64,000 nt of DNA from Pyrinomonadaceae bacterium (GTDB lineage Bacteria > Acidobacteriota > Blastocatellia > Pyrinomonadales > Pyrinomonadaceae), in the NCBI GenBank assembly GCA_019694395.1, contig JAIBCC010000002.1, positions 372,330 through 436,329 of the forward strand, read 5' to 3'. The notes below the pieces were generated by a model, which was not told the DNA's origin, did no database searches, and saw only the letters and a list, made by a program, of their open reading frames with translations. Made by a program: the position numbers and the translations under genes. Each line of letters opens with the position of its first letter. The stretch's first letter is position 1. This document shows positions 60,628-64,000 of this stretch, piece by piece.

Positions 60628-61804
60628 TATCAGTTATTCTTTCGTTGATGATTGTCATTAGTTTCTCCGCAAAAACTTGCGGTGGATCTGACGGAATTAT
60701 TTGGCGGATCTTTTGTGCTGCTAATTTTCCAATTTCTTTCCATTCGTCAATTCTCTGCCAAGCTCGTTCAAGTGCTTCGTCAACCCCAGCCTCATCAACG
60801 CTTTTTGCCACAAAACCCGTCACATTATCTTCTAAAACCTCCTTATTTCCACCAACGTCAGTCACAATTGCCGTTCTTCCACAAAGCATCGCTTCAACCA
60901 AAGCCAAAGGCAACCCCTCGTTGCGGGATGGCAAAATTAAGGCTTGATGATCCTGCCAAATTGAAACAATATCATTGACGTGACCATTAAAAATCACATT
61001 TTCCAAATCAAGATAACGGGCAAAATCCTTTAGCCCGTTTTCATCTTTTCCACGACCGAAGAAAGATACTTCCAAATCACGTTCCCGCCATTTTTTATCC
61101 GCCAAAACTCTAAGCAAAATATCTTGCCCTTTGTCCGAAAGAAAAAGACGGCTGACACACGCGAGACGGATTTTGTCGAATTTAGAAAAATTCCAAAACA
61201 AAGGTTCTTCAACTTTGGTTAAAAAAGGATTTCGGATGACCTCTGCGTTTTCCAACTTCAAACCGAACTGTTCTTGTGTAAGAATCAAATTTTCATGTGA
61301 AACAAAGAAGTTTCGGATTGAACCCTGCCAGCATTTGATAATAAATTCTCTTTCCCAAGGATTAGCCCAATGACTTTTTTCGGCTTTTTGAGAAATTATG
61401 ACATAAGGAGTTTTCTCAAGTTCACAAAAACCTAAAAAATTGAAACCATCAAAATTAGCCCCTTGTGCAATAATGAACAAATCAGGATTTAGTTTTTTTA
61501 GTTGCCGAGCCAGATATTTGCGGATATATACGGGAAGTGTTCGATAAATTCGATGAGGCAAAAATCTGTTCCAAATACTCCGCCCCTTTGAAATCTGAAA
61601 TTTATCCAAATCCGTAATCTGACAACCTAAATCCAACAGTTTTTTAATTTTAGGATGTGAAAAATTAACATTAAATTTGTAAATATGAATTTGATAGCCG
61701 TTTAAAGCCAAAATTTCCGCCGACTGTCCCCACAACTCTTCGCTTCCGCCCCAAGTTTCCATACAGGAACTGAAAATAATTATTTTTTTTGCTTCAGCTT
61801 CCAT
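60620..61804 (-). CDS. Family 4 glycosyltransferase
   Basis: 394 residues from the ATG at 61804; an upstream TTG (61816) with AGGGAG before it is an alternative. GT-B fold; C-terminal RNEGLPLALVEAMLCGRTAI with Glu pair is the GT4 E-x7-E motif, and ACVSRLFLSDKGQDILLRVL is typical. Role: adding a sugar to a growing surface glycan. Confidence 0.87.
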   Translation of the reverse strand: MEAEAKKIIIFSSCMETWGGSEELWGQSAEILALNGYQIHIYKFNVNFSHPKIKKLLDLGCQITDLDKFQISKGRSIWNRFLPHRIYRTLPVYIRKYLARQLKKLNPDLFIIAQGANFDGFNFLGFCELEKTPYVIISQKAEKSHWANPWEREFIIKCWQGSIRNFFVSHENLILTQEQFGLKLENAEVIRNPFLTKVEEPLFWNFSKFDKIRLACVSRLFLSDKGQDILLRVLADKKWRERDLEVSFFGRGKDENGLKDFARYLDLENVIFNGHVNDIVSIWQDHQALILPSRNEGLPLALVEAMLCGRTAIVTDVGGNKEVLEDNVTGFVAKSVDEAGVDEALERAWQRIDEWKEIGKLAAQKIRQIIPSDPPQVFAEKLMTIINERITDND

Positions 61805-61805
61805 T

Positions 61806-62849
61806 TTAATATCCAAATAAGAACTCCCTGATAATTAACCAAATTTTTTTCCAATCCAAGAATAGCCGAACCAGGTCAGAAACAAATCTAAGCAAACTCA
61901 ATGAAAAAAAAACAGAATGCAAAATAATTACTACCCAAGTATTTGGGAAAATCGTCAATCCCTTTAATAACAAAGAAAGCGGATAAAAAATGAAATAGTA
62001 TTCATTCATCAGAATACGCTTTTTGGTTGATTCAATAACTGCCCCAAATTTTACTTCCCAAACAAAATAAATGAGTGTAAGCCAAATTACATAAACTGCC
62101 AAAAAGCCTAATCCCCACCAATTATTGAGGCTATAGAGTAAAAAAAGCAGGACACAAAACTCAAGCGGAAAGATTAGCCAATTGAAAATTTGTTTAATTG
62201 AAGAATTTTTATAATTCTGAACAAAGGTTTGGACACTAGCAATTTGATCATTTTTTCTATCGGTTAATTGATGTGAAATAATTCCGCGTAAACCAAATAA
62301 AAAAGACCAAACTCCAATCAGCCCAAACCATCGAAAATCTATTTCCCTATTGACCCAATCAAACAAAAGCGATATTGCAAATAATTGCGGAAAAACATTT
62401 GCACCCAAAGTATCGGCAAAAACACCCCAAATTCCACGTTTTTTTAATCTAATCGGCGGAACCGAGTAACAAGCAAAAACAAACCACGCGCACAAATATA
62501 AAGCCAAAGTAATTTTTGAAAGAAAAAAAGAAATCAGGATTCCAAAAGCCAAACAAATCGCAATCAAACTACCGGCAAATAATTTCGATTTCCCTTCTAA
62601 CCGATTCGTTTTTCCCGCGATTTTGTCTTCTTCTAAATCGGTTAAATCATTAATGACGCTGACAAAAACCGCCCCTGGCAAAAGTGCAGTCAGCAGAAAT
62701 GCAAAATACAGGAAAAGATTGATAAAAGGAATTTGAAGCAGTAAACAGGTGGCATAAATATTTCCAAATAGAGGAGCAAATTTTGATTCCCACCATTCCG
62801 AAATCCGCAAAGGCGCAGTCGCTTGAAAAACTTTACTTTTTTCAGTCAT
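61806..62849 (-). CDS. UbiA-type prenyltransferase family protein
   Basis: 347 residues with about eight membrane helices. Two Asp motifs: NDLTDLEEDKIAGKTNR and TDRKNDQIAS, as in UbiA. Within a glycosyltransferase block the closest known role is a polyprenyl-phosphate sugar step (like decaprenyl-phosphoribose synthase); quinone or haem paths are alternatives. Ends one base before GT4's ATG. Confidence 0.8.
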   Translation of the reverse strand: MTEKSKVFQATAPLRISEWWESKFAPLFGNIYATCLLLQIPFINLFLYFAFLLTALLPGAVFVSVINDLTDLEEDKIAGKTNRLEGKSKLFAGSLIAICLAFGILISFFLSKITLALYLCAWFVFACYSVPPIRLKKRGIWGVFADTLGANVFPQLFAISLLFDWVNREIDFRWFGLIGVWSFLFGLRGIISHQLTDRKNDQIASVQTFVQNYKNSSIKQIFNWLIFPLEFCVLLFLLYSLNNWWGLGFLAVYVIWLTLIYFVWEVKFGAVIESTKKRILMNEYYFIFYPLSLLLKGLTIFPNTWVVIILHSVFFSLSLLRFVSDLVRLFLDWKKIWLIIREFLFGY

Positions 62850-62888
62850 CAATTGTTTTTTTTGTATATCTTACCTGATTAATTAAGA

Positions 62889-63677
62889 TTATTCCTTCCA
62901 GATCAAAGCAAATGAATCCTGTGAAAATATTTTTGATCCCCAACCTTTTGGGTTATGTTCAATCAGTTGTAAATTTGAAAATTCCTTTAAAAATTCAATA
63001 ACCCACCCGGATTGTGATAAAGAAACTCCATAATTATTTTGACCCATATAGTCAGTGTATCCAAAACCGATTTTTTGATAATCAAGCAGTAACTTTTCTA
63101 TAGCTCTTTTTTCTAATCCTAATTTTTCATTTCCTTTTCTTAAACTATTAGCGATACAATCGCCGTGAGTAGTAATAATCAAAACCCCATTATTTTTCAG
63201 ATGTTTGTCAAAAAACCTAAGAAACTCGCGCCACTTATGCTGATTAAGATGAGTTAACAAACTTCCGCACCAGATTAAGTCGAATTTCTCTTCTATTGAT
63301 AATTCAGAGGGATTTTTAGACGAATAAACTCCCCTTGCCCCAAATGTTTTGGCACAAAAATCAACCCCGTCTTTTTCTATATCGCAGGCAGTTAATGTCG
63401 CTTCTGGAAATGCCGTTTTGAAAAATCTCAAGGCTCGCCCATGTCCGCAAGGGAAATCTAAAATTTTATTAATCTCTCGCTTTCCTGCTTTTTCAAGCGT
63501 TTTTTCGACACAATCCAAAGCCCATTTGCCCCAATAGAAATAATAAAGATTGTCTGCTTGATACATCGAATCATTGGGTGAGATTTCCTTAATAAAACCT
63601 TTAAAAGAGGTTTCTGGAACCAATGGTTCTTGTTGTTTTTTCTTATTTATAATTCGGTTAAATAAACGTCTTATCAT
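62889..63677 (-). CDS. SAM-dependent methyltransferase
   Basis: 262 residues. Motif I DFPCGHGRALRFFK (about 74-87), then ACDIEKDGVDF, and the post-core FDLIWCGSLLTHL. Class I fold. It may decorate the surface glycan, judging by neighbours; the substrate is not seen. Confidence 0.8.
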   Translation of the reverse strand: MIRRLFNRIINKKKQQEPLVPETSFKGFIKEISPNDSMYQADNLYYFYWGKWALDCVEKTLEKAGKREINKILDFPCGHGRALRFFKTAFPEATLTACDIEKDGVDFCAKTFGARGVYSSKNPSELSIEEKFDLIWCGSLLTHLNQHKWREFLRFFDKHLKNNGVLIITTHGDCIANSLRKGNEKLGLEKRAIEKLLLDYQKIGFGYTDYMGQNNYGVSLSQSGWVIEFLKEFSNLQLIEHNPKGWGSKIFSQDSFALIWKE

Positions 63678-63686
63678 GAAATTTGG

Positions 63687-64000
63687 TTAATTTAAATACT
63701 TAAACTTATGTCCGTAGTTTATCAAAGGTTTTTCAAAATACTTAAATGATAATTGGGCTAAAACTAATGTAATCAATAGAGTTAAACTAATTTCGATAAA
63801 CCAAACTATTCCAAATGGCGGTTTGTTTGTAATTCCCATTTGCCAATGAACGAAAAGATGTATCCCCACGTGAAATAAGTAAATGAAGTAGGATAATTCT
63901 CCAGCTTTTCTTAAAAATCTATCACAAAGCATTCTACTCAAAAGGCTTTCGGATTTTGAAATGACTGCTAAAATCAGTAAATAACCAAAGATAAAACTGA
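63687..64000 (-). CDS. Acyltransferase 3-like membrane protein, 5' end cut by the right edge
   Basis: The frame is open to the window's end with no start needed: about 104 residues. Membrane helices include SFIFGYLLILAVI, FIYLFHVGIHLFVHW and a long C-terminal one followed by FEKPLI. SYFIYLFHVG and the FEKPL ending are typical of the C-terminus of acyltransferase 3 (OafA/YrhL) proteins, which O-acetylate polysaccharides. Confidence 0.7.
   Translation of the reverse strand, partial: SFIFGYLLILAVISKSESLLSRMLCDRFLRKAGELSYFIYLFHVGIHLFVHWQMGITNKPPFGIVWFIEISLTLLITLVLAQLSFKYFEKPLINYGHKFKYLN

Noticed and set aside
1..64000. CRISPR arrays, rRNA genes or insertion sequences outside the prophage
   Set aside because: No regularly spaced direct repeats, no rRNA-like stretches and no second transposase were seen.

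Overview
The window is AT-rich bacterial DNA in two parts. Positions 1 to about 40,790 hold most of a transposable (Mu-like) prophage with siphovirus-type tail genes. Positions about 40,870 to 64,000 are bacterial chromosome. The host is not settled by any rRNA or marker in view. The asnS, KorAB with a GltD-ferredoxin partner, AIM24, pirin and LOG genes, plus many secreted hydrolases, would suit a Gram-negative, Acidobacteriota-like (for example Blastocatellia) or related lineage; this is a weak inference.

Prophage late region (1-24,900, minus strand, transcribed right to left): Gam-like protein, a structured spacer, a lysis cassette (L,D-transpeptidase-like lysin and small membrane proteins), TerS, TerL, portal, gp7/MuF-like head protein, KTSC-domain protein, head protease with a nested scaffold start, decoration-like protein, major capsid, head-tail connectors, tail terminator, tail tube, tail chaperone with a -1 frameshift extension, tape measure, a tail-tip protein carrying a C-terminal Hint (intein-like) domain, a PA14-bearing tail-tip protein, and an adhesin-like fibre running off the left edge. 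Two genes sit on the opposite strand inside this operon: an HNH endonuclease (17,126-17,821) and a secreted coiled-coil 'moron' (9,318-9,698).

Switch and early region (24,900-40,610): two perfect 24-bp palindromes, a CI-like HTH repressor and a separate S24 (LexA-like) peptidase on the minus strand, an operator-like inverted repeat, then a rightward early operon: Cro-like HTH, Rha-like regulator, GemA-like protein, several small unknowns, a MuA-type DDE transposase, a MuB-type ATPase, and an accessory block (MazG-like hydrolase, HNH protein, DEDD exonuclease, adenine methyltransferase, Vsr-like homing endonuclease behind two terminators and a near-leaderless promoter). The phage right end is probably at the TGTAAC/GTTACA element near 40,769-40,787; the left end is outside the window. 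Early and late genes diverge from the switch, an arrangement like BcepMu and unlike Mu.

Host region: asnS and small membrane proteins; PhyH-type dioxygenase, pirin and NPP-type phosphodiesterase; a metallophosphoesterase and a secreted protein on the minus strand; a GltD-ferredoxin / KorA / ABM / KorB cluster for 2-oxoacid oxidation; a two-repeat lipoprotein; LOG, AIM24 and YkuE-like phosphoesterase genes; and a surface-polysaccharide-type block (three GT2, one GT4, a UbiA prenyltransferase, a methyltransferase and an acyltransferase cut by the right edge).

The most interesting signals are two recoding sites in the virion operon. One is an A10 run that would fuse portal to the gp7 protein, whose own start lacks a ribosome site. 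The other is a dnaX-type slippery heptamer that opens a hidden 137-codon, cysteine-bearing tail-chaperone extension. Also notable are the Hint domain with a Leu at the splice +1 position and a repressor split into two genes sharing a linker motif.
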